Positions 42,923 to 50,199 of a DNA stretch of 64,000 nt are shown piece after piece; positions within the stretch are counted from its first letter, which is position 1; the number at the start of each line of letters is the position of its first letter. The DNA is from Acanthosepion lycidas. Taxonomy: Eukaryota > Mollusca > Cephalopoda > Sepiida > Sepiidae. The stretch covers positions 25,226,316 to 25,290,315 of the forward strand of contig OZ010578.1 of NCBI GenBank assembly GCA_963932145.1, written 5' to 3'. The notes beneath the pieces were generated by a model. It worked only from the letters and a program-made list of their open reading frames with translations, was not told where the DNA came from and ran no database searches. The translations under genes were made by a program, and so were the position numbers.

Positions 42923-43870
42923 GAGAGAGAGGTAGGGGAAGGTTAGTCTGGAATAGATTTTTTCTGATGGATTTCTCTTATCCAGGTAAAGATCATTCTA
43001 CGCAATCCTGTATATGAATATTAAATCCATTTTGGACGCTTCAAAATGAAAGATTTATTGTTCTGAAAGACATGATTGCGAAAGATAACGAAATAAAAAA
43101 AACGGGAGGAGAAGGGAACGAGATATAATATTCTTTTTAAAGCAATTTCAAAATTTGTCATATACGACATACACCTAATGAAGGACGGAAAACGTACCGG
43201 CAAAAATAGTAGTGACTAAAATAACAAAGATATGGATACTAATATGAACATTTCACAGAATAATGACAATACATAAATTCGAAATTTAAGATAAATATTA
43301 GAAAGGCCGGAGAGCTAACCGGCTGAAATGTAATTAACAAAATAATAAACATGAAGATAGTAACCCGAATGTATCATGGAATAATACAAATATTTAATCT
43401 TAGAAAAATCTGTCATTACGAGGACGGTAGGAGACTATATCGTGCTTCATATTGATTTCAAAACAGCAAACATGGTATTCATAGAATAATGACATTACAT
43501 AGTTTCAGAATTTTAGACAAATATTAGGAAGGCCGGAGAGCTCACCGGCTGAAATTTAATTACTTGTAATTAAAAAAAAAATTGTAATTAAAAAATAAAC
43601 ATGAGTAGAGTAACCCGAATTAATCCTGTAATAATAATAATCATTCATCGGTAAAACTTCAGGCAAAATACGAGGAAGACGACGGGCTAATCAGCTAACA
43701 TTCAGTGATGAACACAACAAAGATTAAGATAATAATGGAATTACGCCATCATCTTAGAACTTCAATCAACACTTGAAAGAAATACTAACTTTGTTGTGGA
43801 AGATCGTTGAAAAGTTGAGCGTGAGAAAGTGTCACCACAAAGATAAGAAGGAGGAATTTCATTTTGGTGT
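15040..43870 (-). CDS. Gene B: complete secreted helical protein, seven coding exons
   Basis: Exons in transcript order: 43870-43790 (ATG at 43862-43860), 39712-39610, 38410-38311, 34352-34226, 29451-29384, 26154-25963 and 15228-15040 (stop TAG). Coding length is 852 nt, 283 residues, with no internal stop and canonical AG/GT borders at every junction. Phases are 1, 2, 0, 1, 0, 0. Residues 1-15 (MKFLLLIFVVTLSHA) form a classic signal peptide with an SHA cleavage site. The mature protein of about 268 residues has no cysteine, is built of likely amphipathic helices, has an NDTL glycosylation sequon, and ends in a proline-rich tail (YPTPEPVI). Exons 3-7 align with gene A and exons 1-2 with gene C. 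Introns are about 4.1, 1.2, 4.0, 4.8, 3.2 and 10.7 kb and carry most of the mobile elements of the region. The last exon is assigned by homology and phase across the 10.7-kb intron. Family not recognised; a secreted lipid- or ligand-binding helical protein is only a guess. Confidence 0.88.
15229..18530. other. AT-rich part of gene B intron 6, no feature found
   Basis: Very AT-rich with several homopolymeric A or T runs (16488-16503, 17030-17048). No exon of the family, no repeat shared with the rest of the window and no convincing open frame were seen. Confidence 0.5.
18537..19135. repeat. GC-richer inserted block, probable unidentified mobile element
   Basis: A sharp rise in GC content within an otherwise AT-rich intron, starting near GTTGTAGTGGAGGAGCTTGC and ending near AATCCAAGTTGCTAGG. 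No reverse transcriptase, transposase or terminal repeat was recognised and short open frames have no family signature. Probably an element remnant, since composition differs so strongly from the flanks. Confidence 0.35.
19336..20127 (+). mobile_element. Helitron-like non-autonomous element, 792 bp
   Basis: Begins TCTCTATCTATAAAAGGCAG followed by a (GT)n run and AACGAATGCACGGACGCAAT, and ends GGGTAACGCCGGGTCATG plus CTGCTAG. It sits precisely between a host A (19335) and T (20128), as Helitrons insert, with the TC start and CTAG end expected. The GGGTAACGCCGGGT motif near the end matches the subterminal signature of many animal Helitron-derived elements. No Rep/helicase coding sequence is present, so it is non-autonomous. 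It lies in intron 6 of gene B, on the antisense side. Confidence 0.6.
20850..21300 (-). mobile_element. LINE 3' end, reverse-transcriptase C-terminus
   Basis: The reverse strand reads LRIRWAEYFSNEKV followed by RKLMLNISKRQMKFLRHLMR. This is the RI.W..H.SNEEVL...LI..IRKRQLKFLGH.MR motif at the end of a common animal non-LTR reverse transcriptase. Broken by stops downstream. Confidence 0.75.
21325..21615 (+). mobile_element. SINE family 1, near-complete tRNA-derived copy
   Basis: The tRNA-like head TGGCCCAGTGGATAAAAGCG (A box) and GAGTTGTGAGTTCAATACCT (B box) is followed by a body with TAAAGGGAGATAACT, GGCACGTGGAACTAGAACAA and TCTACCTCAGTGGACGAAAT. It ends with CCTGAAGAAGGCTGAAGC, GGCCGAAACGTGAATATAGC and AACAAAGATGAGGATAACAA. 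The two box motifs at tRNA-like spacing mark it as Pol III-derived. Octopus tRNA-derived SINEs of this kind have been described, but I cannot assign the named family. Confidence 0.75.
22330..22386. repeat. (AT)n microsatellite
   Basis: Long uninterrupted AT run preceded by CACA-rich sequence, in intron 6 of gene B. Tyr/Ile open frames on both strands are artefacts. Confidence 0.95.
23366..23424. repeat. (CA)n(TA)n microsatellite
   Basis: ACACAC run passing into a TATATA run in intron 6 of gene B. Confidence 0.95.
23695..25362 (+). mobile_element. Degenerate Penelope-like retroelement (RT plus GIY-YIG-like segment)
   Basis: Frame-broken remnants in order: NDNIIILSADKDNATLVMGK at about 23730; LPHIYGLPQILKDGIPQKQ with VVSCQSSV at about 23960; VDIIEPLVGKSPSYVRNSTY at 24070; MVSLDVVSLF at 24170; VPKKEVLSVVRDKLALEPSL at 24215; after a nested SINE, EGLAMASLLSPAVENIYMEY at about 24500. 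The last is the RT motif usually GTAMGSPLSP..AN..ME. Further on, at about 25130-25240, ILLRTVCTPYRAAVI and KARLQEHRRD resemble the Y.I.C.C...Y.GET.R.L..R..EH core of the GIY-YIG endonuclease that follows RT in these elements. The end reads EYRDIKLISPQNS then a stop at about 25360. It has many stops and frameshifts and is clearly dead. Confidence 0.75.
24270..24402 (-). mobile_element. SINE family 3 nested in the Penelope-like element
   Basis: The reverse strand reads GGTGTAATGGTTAGCAAGCT (A box) ... GTGAGTTCGATCTTTCGG (B box) then CTTGTTCCACATCTAAGC. It interrupts the RT frame between ...LEPSLGDQ and TSIPIENLMEML. Flanks AGATCAGATCGGTATA and AGAACAGACCAGTATA look like a diverged target-site duplication, so it inserted after the element did. 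Confidence 0.75.
25322..25690 (+). mobile_element. SINE family 1 fused to the Penelope-like 3' tail
   Basis: Head CCCATGGATAAAGGTGTTGG (A-box region) and GAGTTGTGAGTTTAATACCT (B box), an internal A-rich expansion at 25447-25490, body TTAAAGGGAGATAATTGAGA and tail GACCGGAGCGTACAATACAG ... AACGAAGATGAAAACAATAG. The 40 bp before the head (AGACATTAAACTTATAAGTC then CCCAAAATTCAT) belong to the retroelement's C-terminus, and the same junction occurs at 45188-45225. Confidence 0.7.
25963..26154 (-). CDS. Gene B exon 6 (192 nt, phase 0 both sides)
   Basis: Acceptor CTATTGTAG and donor GTAAGT. It encodes 64 residues from VAYRATTKLDGDSIFNQLND to IENIKTLAHD. Same length as gene A exon 6, with NDTL, HDFF and RPHIENIK conserved. 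Confidence 0.88.
26234..26585. repeat. (CTAT)n arrays with higher-order unit
   Basis: Five to six CTAT arrays separated by a repeated spacer (CGCGGTATGTTCATATCTAA then GTATGTTCAT), so the array and spacer were duplicated together. In intron 5 of gene B. It served as the insertion site of the solo LTR that starts at 26586. Confidence 0.95.
26586..27089 (+). mobile_element. Solo LTR (504 bp) with one GC-rich internal unit
   Basis: Begins TGTTATAGTGGAACACACC and ends CCACTCCATAACA: TG...CA ends with short inverted tips. CTATC lies immediately on both sides (26581-26585 and 27090-27094), a 5-bp duplication, although the host site is itself a CTAT repeat. The interior carries one GC-rich unit (TTGGAGGAACCCGAACGAGG, GCCGAAGGGCGGA, CCCGTTTATACGGGTTC, CCACGTTAAACCGGCCCTGT) also found in the LTRs at 47563 and 51456. 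No internal retroelement genes. Intron 5 of gene B. Confidence 0.7.
27590..28120 (-). mobile_element. LINE 3' end, degenerate
   Basis: The reverse strand follows the 60080-60640 copy: TTCTACGGAAGGATGCTGAGGATACC, given here only by its GGATGCTGAGGATACC part, corresponds to RRMLRIP; then the SNDEVL region, the KFLG region and the ACAGCCATGATCGCCTACAT tail. Many frameshifts. The neighbouring fragment at 28255 is the same part of the same family in the opposite orientation. Confidence 0.65.
28255..28650 (+). mobile_element. LINE 3' end, reverse-transcriptase C-terminus
   Basis: Open for 60 codons: ATEMWFYRRMLRIQWTVHVS, NDEVLEKMEIKRKFILNIRK, KQLKFLGYIVRKEVLENL, then after a stop LVNLSKWMVEKGLGELTK. 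This is the standard end of a non-LTR reverse transcriptase. Intron 5 of gene B, antisense. Confidence 0.8.
29384..29451 (-). CDS. Gene B exon 5 (68 nt, phase 1 in, phase 0 out)
   Basis: Acceptor TTTTTTTCAG and donor GTAAGT. It encodes DSGLFHIDLNNNFDRIINTV then IVE, aligning without gaps to gene A exon 5. Confidence 0.87.
30295..30650 (+). mobile_element. Retroelement 3' end (LINE type 2)
   Basis: Coding remnant HEFKRATRLAIRSYRLTFKL followed by a 3' region ending CCCTTGCGTCGTAGTGGCAT then TATCGCCTTGCTTG. The order and wording recur at 52405-52760 (YEFKRCTRLAVKSHHFTVEM), and the tail at 40660-40950 and 7800-7880. Confidence 0.6.
30796..30851. repeat. (AT)n(GT)n microsatellite
   Basis: AT run followed by GT run in intron 4 of gene B. 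Confidence 0.95.
31340..32060 (+). repeat. Minisatellite, unit about 43 bp, core GGTAAACATTGGTCGA
   Basis: Roughly fifteen imperfect units of the type TATAGGTAAACATTGGTCGA plus ATTTAGACTTGAGGC fill this stretch. It lies in intron 4 of gene B. The reverse complement of its core is the core of the array at 36690-37800 in intron 3. Confidence 0.8.
32207..32275. repeat. (CATA)n(TA)n microsatellite
   Basis: CATACATA units passing into a TA run in intron 4 of gene B. Confidence 0.95.
32527..32579. repeat. (TA)n microsatellite
   Basis: Pure TA run in intron 4 of gene B. Confidence 0.95.
32820..33015 (-). mobile_element. SINE family 1, minus-strand fragment
   Basis: Contains GTTGTACCCTCTGGCCTTCT, GAACTGAACCCTTTATTTAA and CTACGGGAGTAGATTGTTCT, the reverse complement of the family-1 body and tail. 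Confidence 0.65.
33110..33345 (-). mobile_element. SINE family 2 (5S-tRNA composite)
   Basis: On the reverse strand, GAAGTTAAGCAACGTTGATC, CTGGTCAGTGCCTACAGGTG, ACCGCTTGAGAACACCAGTT corresponds to 5S rRNA (GAAGCTAAGC...CTGGTTAGTAC...GACCGCCTGGGAA). It is followed by a tRNA-like part (AATGGATAATGGCTCGGAAT) and a tail ending TATGGGTTAATTAGTAAAAC. Confidence 0.7.
33415..33440. repeat. (CA)n microsatellite
   Basis: Short ACACAC run in intron 4 of gene B. Confidence 0.9.
33495..33625 (+). mobile_element. SINE family 1, 3' tail
   Basis: AGAGTTTCGGTTCGAAATTC, CCTGACGAAGTCCGGCGGTC, GAAACGTGGGGATGATAATA and AACGAAAATGTGGATAATAA follow the family-1 tail. The head is missing. Confidence 0.6.
34226..34352 (-). 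CDS. Gene B exon 4 (127 nt, phase 0 in, phase 1 out)
   Basis: Acceptor CTAAAG and donor GTAAGA. It encodes FTERVYSHLNTAASDIAKGL onward to IIKDLTKLE plus one base; 15 of 42 residues match gene A exon 4. It lies between two large minisatellites that are inverted relative to each other. Confidence 0.9.
34715..35115 (+). mobile_element. SINE-like repeat family 4
   Basis: Shares with 55545-55880 the phrases GATCAGGAGGTTTTGAGGA, ACCACCTCTTAATT.CTGGTG, GGTGGTAGCACCTGT, GTCCCAGCTA.GGGCAAATA, several ATTACCAGCAA units, and the end GTCGGCAT.AAATAACCCAT then TGAGGTTGATATGC. It is A-rich at the 3' end. Class uncertain; length and shape fit a SINE. Confidence 0.65.
35341..35434. repeat. (TA)n(TG)n microsatellite
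   Basis: TA run followed by a long TG run; on both strands it gives spurious Tyr/Ile and Val/Cys or Thr/His open frames. Confidence 0.95.
35795..35905. repeat. Near-perfect palindrome made of SINE family 1 ends
   Basis: Left arm CACTATTTACATTATTCGGA, CTATTGTCCTCATCTTTGTC, GCCATGTTTAT is repeated in reverse complement as ATAAATATGGCGACAAAGAT, GAGGACAATAGTCCGAATAA, TGTAAATAGTG, with only about 10-16 bp between the arms. RNA from either strand can fold into a hairpin of about 50 bp. It sits in intron 3 of gene B. Confidence 0.85.
36130..36245 (-). mobile_element. SINE family 3
   Basis: The reverse strand reads GGTACCTCGACATGGTATAA then TGGTTAGCAAGCTTGTCTCG (A box) ... CTTTTGGCCTTGTGCCACAT. Same body as 24270-24402. 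Confidence 0.7.
36690..37800 (+). repeat. Minisatellite, unit about 58 bp, core CGACCAATATTTACC
   Basis: About eighteen imperfect units of ACTCAAATATAAACGACCAA plus TATTTACCTATCCCTGAACC plus AAGTAAATGCTTATAG. The three units at 37540-37710 are nearly identical, pointing to recent expansion. Its core is the reverse complement of the 31340-32060 array core. Intron 3 of gene B. Confidence 0.85.
38311..38410 (-). CDS. Gene B exon 3 (100 nt, phase 2 in, phase 0 out)
   Basis: Acceptor TTGCCAG and donor GTTCGT (weak). It encodes LINHLSHIFAKVIYEEIQAA onward to GTVGRE, aligning without gaps to gene A exon 3. Its 3' end and the following intron are copied at 41502-41749. Confidence 0.87.
39610..39712 (-). 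CDS. Gene B exon 2 (103 nt, phase 1 in, phase 2 out)
   Basis: Acceptor TTTTTTACAG and donor GTAAGA. It encodes FRQKSSRIIDEIVETIENEL onward to NKDDIK. Same 103 nt and phases as gene C exon 2 (YESTKGAELKTLVEAAEEEM...), with the E...E/EE heptad-like pattern and final D..K shared. Confidence 0.87.
39964..40043. repeat. (TA)n microsatellite
   Basis: Long TA run with one CATA interruption, in intron 1 of gene B. Confidence 0.95.
40660..40950 (+). mobile_element. LINE type 2 tail
   Basis: Follows the 52520-52750 copy: GTGGAACTACTTTCCG, CTTGCTTCCCTGATAA, TCGCCATCTTCTGTATTCCT, CCTTTATTGTCCTTCC, and GAGTGGTATTTTCGCCTTTC then TTGGGATGAGATTATTAAAA. No coding frame survives. Confidence 0.55.
41449..41810. 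repeat. Inserted copy of gene B exon 3/intron 3 flanked by a 60-bp direct repeat
   Basis: 41502-41749 is a close copy of 38085-38327: it includes the last 17 nt of exon 3 (CTCACGGCCCACCGTC on the + strand) and about 225 bp of intron 3, same orientation. It is flanked on both sides by one unit, CTAAAATAGTCATACATT.AC then CAATCGAAACCAAATTTTAG and GGAGAAGTGCAAACAGTTA, at 41449-41510 and 41747-41810. The word AAACAGTTA is shared by unit and copy at the junction. All lies in intron 1 of gene B. The copied donor reads GTTTGC and there is no acceptor, so it is probably inert. Confidence 0.85.
42854..42932. repeat. (GA)n microsatellite
   Basis: GAGAGA tract with short interruptions, in intron 1 of gene B about 0.9 kb downstream (in transcript sense) of exon 1. 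Confidence 0.95.
43790..43870 (-). CDS. Gene B exon 1 with start codon and signal peptide
   Basis: An acceptor (CTTTTTCAG) lies directly before 43870, so there is an upstream 5'-UTR exon. After 8 nt (ACACCAAA) comes ATG at 43862-43860. It encodes MKFLLLIFVVTLSHAQLFND then LPQQ plus one base; donor GTTAGT. Gene C has the same arrangement, including the 8-nt gap. The 5'-UTR exon and promoter were not found. Confidence 0.87.
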
Positions 43871-44139
43871 CTGAAAAAGAAAGAAAAAAAAAAGAATCAA
43901 AAACAAATAATAATTCAATATTTAATTAGAAATCTTTTGTTCAAATATAATCAAAAGTCTATAATTGAAACTTGGCTCTTTAAGTTGAAGATTCTCATCG
44001 GGATCAAATTCCGCTTACGAAAACGCAAAGACGTTGAATTTAAATCGATTCATTTTTCGCAATAACTGTTGTTATTCCGGCGGATCCTTTAGCGTTAGGA
44101 GAAAAGAGAAGATGGAAGAAAAAATGATGACATTAAATA

Positions 44140-44176
44140 AATAAATAAATAAATAAATAATGATAATAATAATAAT
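44140..44176. repeat. (AAAT)n and (AAT)n microsatellite
   Basis: AAATAAAT units followed by AATAAT units upstream of gene B. A second AAT run is at 44787-44820. Confidence 0.9.
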
Positions 44177-44784
44177 AAACTCTGAAACATGAGGGAAATC
44201 ACAGTACCCTGCTAATTTTTGTTTTTGTTTAGAACGATCCCTTCAAAAAGATTGGATGAGATGGATAGGTTTGATGAGAACGTATGCAGGGAGAGTTTAG
44301 TATTTCTACACCATATTCTAGCCACAAACCAGAGGTTGTCTTAGAAAATAAAAAAGAATAAAATATTGTAGGGACTTTGAGATTCAGATCAGGAATCTCA
44401 TAAAACCCAGACCTGAACAAAAATAGGTAAAAGGTATGTCCAACTGGAAGCATAGCTGGACGGCAAATTGAAGAGAAAGAAAGCAAATAACAAAAAAAAA
44501 AAAAAAAAAGGAAAAACAATAAAATGTAAAAATAATCAAAACATTGCTCGAGGTATGTGAAAACTGTTATATGACGTTAATTGTCGTACCCATAGAAGTA
44601 GACGCACTTGGAATCATGTCAAAAATAAAAGAACTCAACATTTGATGAAGGTTCAAATTGTCCTTCTATAACATTGCAGAGGTTTGGGAGATAAGCTTAG
44701 AAAAGCATTGGCGATTTGAGGAGACTTCTTGTCAGACAATTTGCAATGACAAGCACCGAACACTGGAAGCCGGAAGTTATAATA

Positions 44785-44819
<35 letters not shown>

Positions 44820-45045
44820 GTGAATGCAATTATATTAATTAGAAGGAGTATAAAATATGTACCAATGAGTAGATAAGGTATTCTATTGAGAACTGTAATA
44901 ATAAATACCAATGGTATATGGAAAATACAAAATTTTCTTTTAGAGAATAAAAACATTTCTCTGGAACTTTGAAATTCAGTTGGATCCGCCAATCCAAGCC
45001 AAAAAAGCAAATTTATAATACCTGTCTATATTTCCAAGATGAGGT

Positions 45046-45510
45046 ATTGTAATTATTTACATGTACTGTTTTCCTCATCTTTATTGTCGTATTCACGACG
45101 TTTAGGCCGTTGTGCGGCCTTCTTCAGTTGACTGGAATTTTGAACTGAATCCTTTATTTCGTCCACCGAAAATGGTAAAAATGGTTACTGAGACATTAGA
45201 TTTATAAGTCCCCAAAATTCATACACTGATGTCCCCAAGGACACATGTCACAGTGAATAAAAGCGTTGGTTAGATCCAGTGACCTGACGCAAAGAGCTGC
45301 GAGTTCAATGCCCAGCTACTGCAATGAGTGAAGGAAGAGACATGGCACGTAGAACGAGAACAATCTACCCCAGTGGACGAATAAAAGGGTTCAGTTCGAA
45401 ATTCCAATCACCTGAAAAAGGGCAGAACGTACAACGGCAGAAACATCGTGAATATAGCAATAAAGGTGATGACAACAGTCCGAATAATGTAAATAAGGCT
45501 ATTTTAAATT
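45046..45510. mobile_element. Inverted pair of SINE family 1
   Basis: 45046-45175 is a minus-strand 3' half (TTATTTACATGTACTGTTTT, CCTCATCTTTATTGTCGTAT, GGCCGTTGTGCGGCCTTCTT). 45225-45510 is a plus-strand near-complete copy with head ACAGTGAATAAAAGCGTTGG, B box GCGAGTTCAATGCCCAGC and tail ATGACAACAGTCCGAATAAT. The + copy is preceded by GAGACATTAGATTTATAAGT then CCCCAAAATTCAT, the end of a Penelope-like frame, just as at 25322. Confidence 0.75.
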
Positions 45511-46719
45511 TGTATAATAAATATAGCATGGGACAGCTTAGGAACGGAACCCAAGCATAAAGACGATCATAACACAACTTACACATATACCCTGAATGTA
45601 GTTTTATACAAACAACATATGCCCAGAAAGTAGTTTTATATAAAATTTAATAAATTTTATGTACATTACAGCTAAAGATAATGGTGTTAGTCATATAATG
45701 CTCGCACGGATTATTAAGTGGTGTAATTAAAATTTCGCATAAAAATATTTTGTATTTTCTGTACATGCACAAAAAAACAAAACAAAAAAAAACTTGATCA
45801 CTACTTACAAAAAGTATAAAAAGAGGCATGACTTTTTGACATTTTGAATAATATCTTAACTGAACACGAAACACCTGGTAAATAATTCACGAACGAAGGT
45901 GTTTGTGTGACGATCGTTAACAAATATCTGGCGCCAACATAGGCTACGTAGCTGGCTTGAGGAATTCCCACCCAGGGCTGATGGGATCACTTACAACAGC
46001 TGCACATTACCAAGGAACCTTACCAGTGCTTTCTGAAATTTTCCATGTGTGGCCATTAATGTTAGCACTTGAATAACTTTCGGATTTTGGATGTTTTTCG
46101 GATTTTGGATGTTTTTCGGATAAAGGAAACTCAACTTTTAGTATGGCACAAAAGTAGAAATAGATAAGGAAGAGATGATTGTTTAAATCTTTAAAGTGAC
46201 TAGGGCTTGTATGTGTAAGAAATCAGCAATGATTGTTATGATTCAAACGTTCTAAAAATTCGCCGTACATCTTACGTTTTCCATTACCAATTGTCTTGAA
46301 GCACAATCCGATTCAATGTAAGTGCAAGAGGAAAAAAATTACTAGAATGTTTATCGCCATATAACTCCAGCTGTTCCCAAGCAATACAGTGGTAAGTTTG
46401 AACATGTTATAATGTTAGAGGGAAAAACAGTTTTCATAGTAGATGAGATATAACTTCTTTTTTCATTGGCAAAAGTAGTTAAGATTTTGTAAACAGATTT
46501 TAAAGATCTAAAGACCTTCTCTACTTAGAAAATTGGAAAAGAAATCTTCACCAAACTAGTATCCAAAACTGTTTGATTTTATACTGTATCTAGCTTCGCT
46601 CATTAAAGATAATGTCCTTGTATCAAACTTAATAAGACTCAACTAATAATTGTTGGGAAGTCTATGGTTATGAGCATAGATTTAAAGGAAAATAATTAAT
46701 GAGTTTCTTCTTTTTTGTG

Positions 46720-47030
46720 CCATGGACCTTCAGGGACGATCATATCTCTCCCTTTTATCTCTAAACAGCGTTTGACTATTTACCATTTCCTCTTCACACC
46801 TGTTCTTCCATTCATTCTCACAATCTCATTAGGTAAGTTACTCGTTTTATTCTGCAACTCCTTCCTTCCGATGACAATTCAATTTGCTTAACCTTCTTTT
46901 CTCATCGTATATCCCAGAAATTTCAAATGTTCTTTTCTGGTTTGATGTATAAATGACCTTTTATTTACCTTTACTTGTCTGTTAATTAAGTACTAAATTC
47001 ATTTATTATTTCCTATTTATCAGTGATTCG
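46720..47030 (-). mobile_element. LINE 3' end, degenerate
   Basis: On the + strand, GGACGATCATATCTCTC, AGGTAAGTTACTCG and CCCAGAAATTTCAAATGTTC parallel the tail and KFLG region of the 60080-60640 copy. Faces the + copy at 47290. Confidence 0.55.
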
Positions 47031-47289
47031 TCTTATAAACTGGACCATACATCCAACGGTGTCAATTCCAATTCTCTAACTACGCAGAATGATGACAGGA
47101 AATAATCATCTTACGTAGATAGCAAGTTTTGTTTTTCCTACAAGAACACAAGAAAGAGCGAAAGTTTCATCACTCAGGTTGGAATCTATTAAAAAAAGCC
47201 ATGAAAACAAATTTCGTAACATTCAACCTCAATTTCGCTAATCTAACTACTGTATTTGTTCTGAGTAAAGAGATATACAGTAGAGATTA

Positions 47290-47545
47290 AAATATAGACA
47301 ACGTCAGAAAGAGACAGTTGAAATTTCTAGGTGCGTAATGAGGAAAGAGGGCTTGGAAAATATAATACGTATAGGATAGATTGAAAGCAAGAGTGACAAA
47401 GGAAAACAATGCATAAACTAACTAGCGAGCTTTAGTAAATGAATAGAGTTTTGGAAAAATAAAAAGACAAAAATATTAAAAGCTACAAAAAAATAGGATA
47501 TCGTCAACGTCCTGAAGGGACACGGCACCTAGAAAAAGAATTATT
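47290..47545 (+). mobile_element. LINE 3' end, degenerate
   Basis: AACGTCAGAAAGAGACAGTT then GAAATTTCTAGG encodes (N)VRKRQLKFLG; then GAGGAAAGAGGGCTTGGAAA (RKEGLEN), and CCTGAAGGGACACGGCACCT near the end. Same family as 28255-28650. Confidence 0.65.
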
Positions 47546-47562
47546 TGATGTTTGATAGAATC

Positions 47563-48247
47563 TGTTATGGTCCAAGGAAGAACAACACGAACACGAGAGT
47601 AGAAATAACGAAGGTATATTACACGAAATAATAATACAAGATGTGGAAGGTGTTAGTATGACTGTCAGTCTGGTTTGGAGTGAACTACTATCGGCTCGAC
47701 TCGATTCGATATTTACTTGCCCCCCACCCCCACGAGGGAAAGATGTGGCACAAGGGCGAGTTTTACGTGGGTTTTTCGAGCCCGTAGGCACGGCCAAAAA
47801 ATGCCTGTAGAACCCGTATAAACGGGATCGGGTTGGTCAATCTCTCCGAACGAGACTGCCCTTCGGCGGAGCCTCGTCTGGGTTCCTCTGCTCAGCGGCA
47901 GAGAGTTCGACCGTCAAGCCGAAAAGCTCGGCTTGATTCGGTATCTAGCCACCCTCCCACGAGGGTTGCATGTGGCACGGCCGAGTTTAACGTGGGTTTT
48001 CCGAGCCCGTAGGCTCGGCCAAAAAATGCCCGTAGAACCCGTATAAACGGGATCGGGTTGGTCAACCTCCCCGAACGAGACTCTGCCCTTCGGCGGAGCC
48101 TCGTCCGGGTTCCTCTCCGCTCAGAGGCAGAAAGTTCGACCGTCAAGCCGAGAAGCTCGGCTTGATTCGACCCTCTTTCTTGAGAGGCGTAGTATACATA
48201 GTGTTAGGAAGAGTTCATTCTGTAGTTATAGGTAAGGTCCTATGATA
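47563..48247 (-). mobile_element. Solo LTR (685 bp), two GC-rich units
   Basis: Ends TGTTATGGTCC and GGTCCTATGATA, flanked on each side by GAATC (47558-47562 and 48248-48252), a clean 5-bp target duplication. The interior holds two units of about 260 bp with CCTCGTCTGGGTTCCTCT, CCCGTATAAACGGGATCGGG and GCCGAGTTTAACGTGGGTTT, the reverse complement of the unit in the LTRs at 26586 and 51456. No flanking retroelement genes, so a solo LTR or LTR-only element. Confidence 0.75.
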
Positions 48248-48935
48248 GAATCGTGCTCGTGCAATTTAATCAAGATCTCTCTATTTGGTAATCTAGCACA
48301 ACACAAACTTCATAGTCGCTTTTTTTTCCATATATGGCCTTGTAAAGCACATCACAAAAAACTCTTTGAACTACTAAGTAAGCTTGATTTATTTGGCAAG
48401 GATGTTAGAACATTTCAGACATTATAGTGGAAGCAAACCACCTGCATACGAATGGAACATTATTAATTCAGTAAATTCATTAAATAAATAGACAAAATTA
48501 AAAATAGGCCTAAGACAAGGATGTCTTATACAACTTATAACTGTGAGGCAATTCTGAGAGAATTAAAAGTCTTATAAGTACTCATTTTTTTGTGGACACA
48601 ATTTTAGCAACATAAGATATGCAGATGACATAGGGTTGATAGCAGATACGGAAAGTAAACTACGATAGTTCAGTTACTGCTTAGATTCGACTATGTTGAA
48701 TTACAAAAATGAGACGTGAAGTGATGGTTTTAGCAAGTTTAAACAGTAGTTGCTATTGTAGGCGTCGAACATTCGAGTAATATTCTAAAGGAATAAGAAA
48801 AAAAAAAAAACGACTGAAAAAAGAAACTCACTGTTCTGCCTTGAGTTGAAGATTAAAATGACAAAAACTTTCCCACTTCTCTCAGAGACTAAATTTATAT
48901 TAGTGATAACATACTAGCAAGTGTGCATTTCTCAC

Positions 48936-48992
48936 ACACACACGCGCACACATACACACGCGCACACATACACACGCGCACACACACACACA

Positions 48993-49046
<54 letters not shown>

Positions 49047-49065
49047 GAGAGAGAGAGAGAGAGAC
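48936..49065. repeat. (CA)n(TA)n(GA)n microsatellite
   Basis: CACACGCGCACACATA units, then TA, then GA runs. Open frames here are artefacts. Confidence 0.95.
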
Positions 49066-49251
49066 AGAATGATAAAAAATATATAGTTTAAGATATAGTA
49101 TATATATATATATATATAGAAAATACTTCATTATCAGTGATAGAGCGTATGTAAATATAAGAGTCTTTACTGAGGTCAACACCGTGTAGTGACTGTTTCT
49201 GAAACATGACACAGACTGTTGCCACTCGGCGCGGACCGCAGTATCCAGTCA

Positions 49252-49327
<76 letters not shown>
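49252..49327. repeat. (CA)n(TA)n microsatellite
   Basis: Long ACAC run passing into TATA. Confidence 0.95.
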
Positions 49328-49387
49328 AAAAGACAAAATGCAAACTTTATCGACACATTCACTCTACTGACATTTTATCTCTTCGAA

Positions 49388-49515
49388 TGTGGTTTAATGG
49401 TTAGCAAGCTTGATCTCACTTGATCAATAACGATTGAGTAGTAAGTGCGATCTTCACTGAGTGTTCTATATATTCGGCCTTGTGCCATTTACTAAGCTTC
49501 GCTTAGTAAATGGCT
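49388..49515 (+). mobile_element. SINE family 3
   Basis: GGTTTAATGGTTAGCAAGCT (A box), AGTGCGATCTTCACTGAGTG (B-box region), ATTCGGCCTTGTGCCATTTA then a CTAAGCTTCGCTTAG hairpin. Same family as 24270-24402 and 36130-36245. Confidence 0.7.
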
Positions 49516-49640
49516 AACCCTCTTTATCAAAATAAATGTCATAAAGTCAATGAGAAGAAAAAAGGTGTCAGTAATGAACCGTTCACCGTTAATCTTTATT
49601 CATATTGTTTTTACACATATATTTTTATTTGTATCTAAAT

Positions 49641-49644
<4 letters not shown>

Positions 49645-49730
<86 letters not shown>

Positions 49731-49767
49731 GTGTGTGTGTGTGTTGTGTGTGTGTGCGCGTGTGTGT
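49645..49767. repeat. (CA)n(TA)n(TG)n microsatellite
   Basis: CA run, TA run and TG run in series, a self-complementary design able to fold back. Confidence 0.95.
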
Positions 49768-50199
49768 ATTAAAGATAAAATGCAAATTTAATATGGACCG
49801 AAATCCGAAAGGATGATAAAATAAAGAACAAATAGGAAATGTATGTTAATCTAACATATTTCACTTTTATTAAAGAGATTGAGAGAAAAACAGACAAAAA
49901 TACAGAAACAATGGTATTTTCAATTATGTTTGGATCAGTTCTCATTAGCCAGACACGTGTCACGTGCATTAAAGTTGTAGATATTTATGTAAGTTTCTGA
50001 AGATTCTTGTATGGACATCGGATGTTAATGTGGATTGATAATTGTGTATGTGTGTCTGTCAAGTGGGGATTCTAATGACATTACTTTTGTGCGGCCACCC
50101 AGCGCAATGGTGTGTCAAATGATTCTAATTTATGGCTCGCCTCTTTAGCACGTATTCTTTCTATTAAATAGATATAAGTTAAATTCTTTAAGAATTGAT

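Noticed and set aside
42997..43790. An additional gene B exon between exons 1 and 2
   Set aside because: Exon 1 (phase 1 out) joins exon 2 (phase 1 in) directly and matches the gene C arrangement; open frames in this interval have no family similarity.
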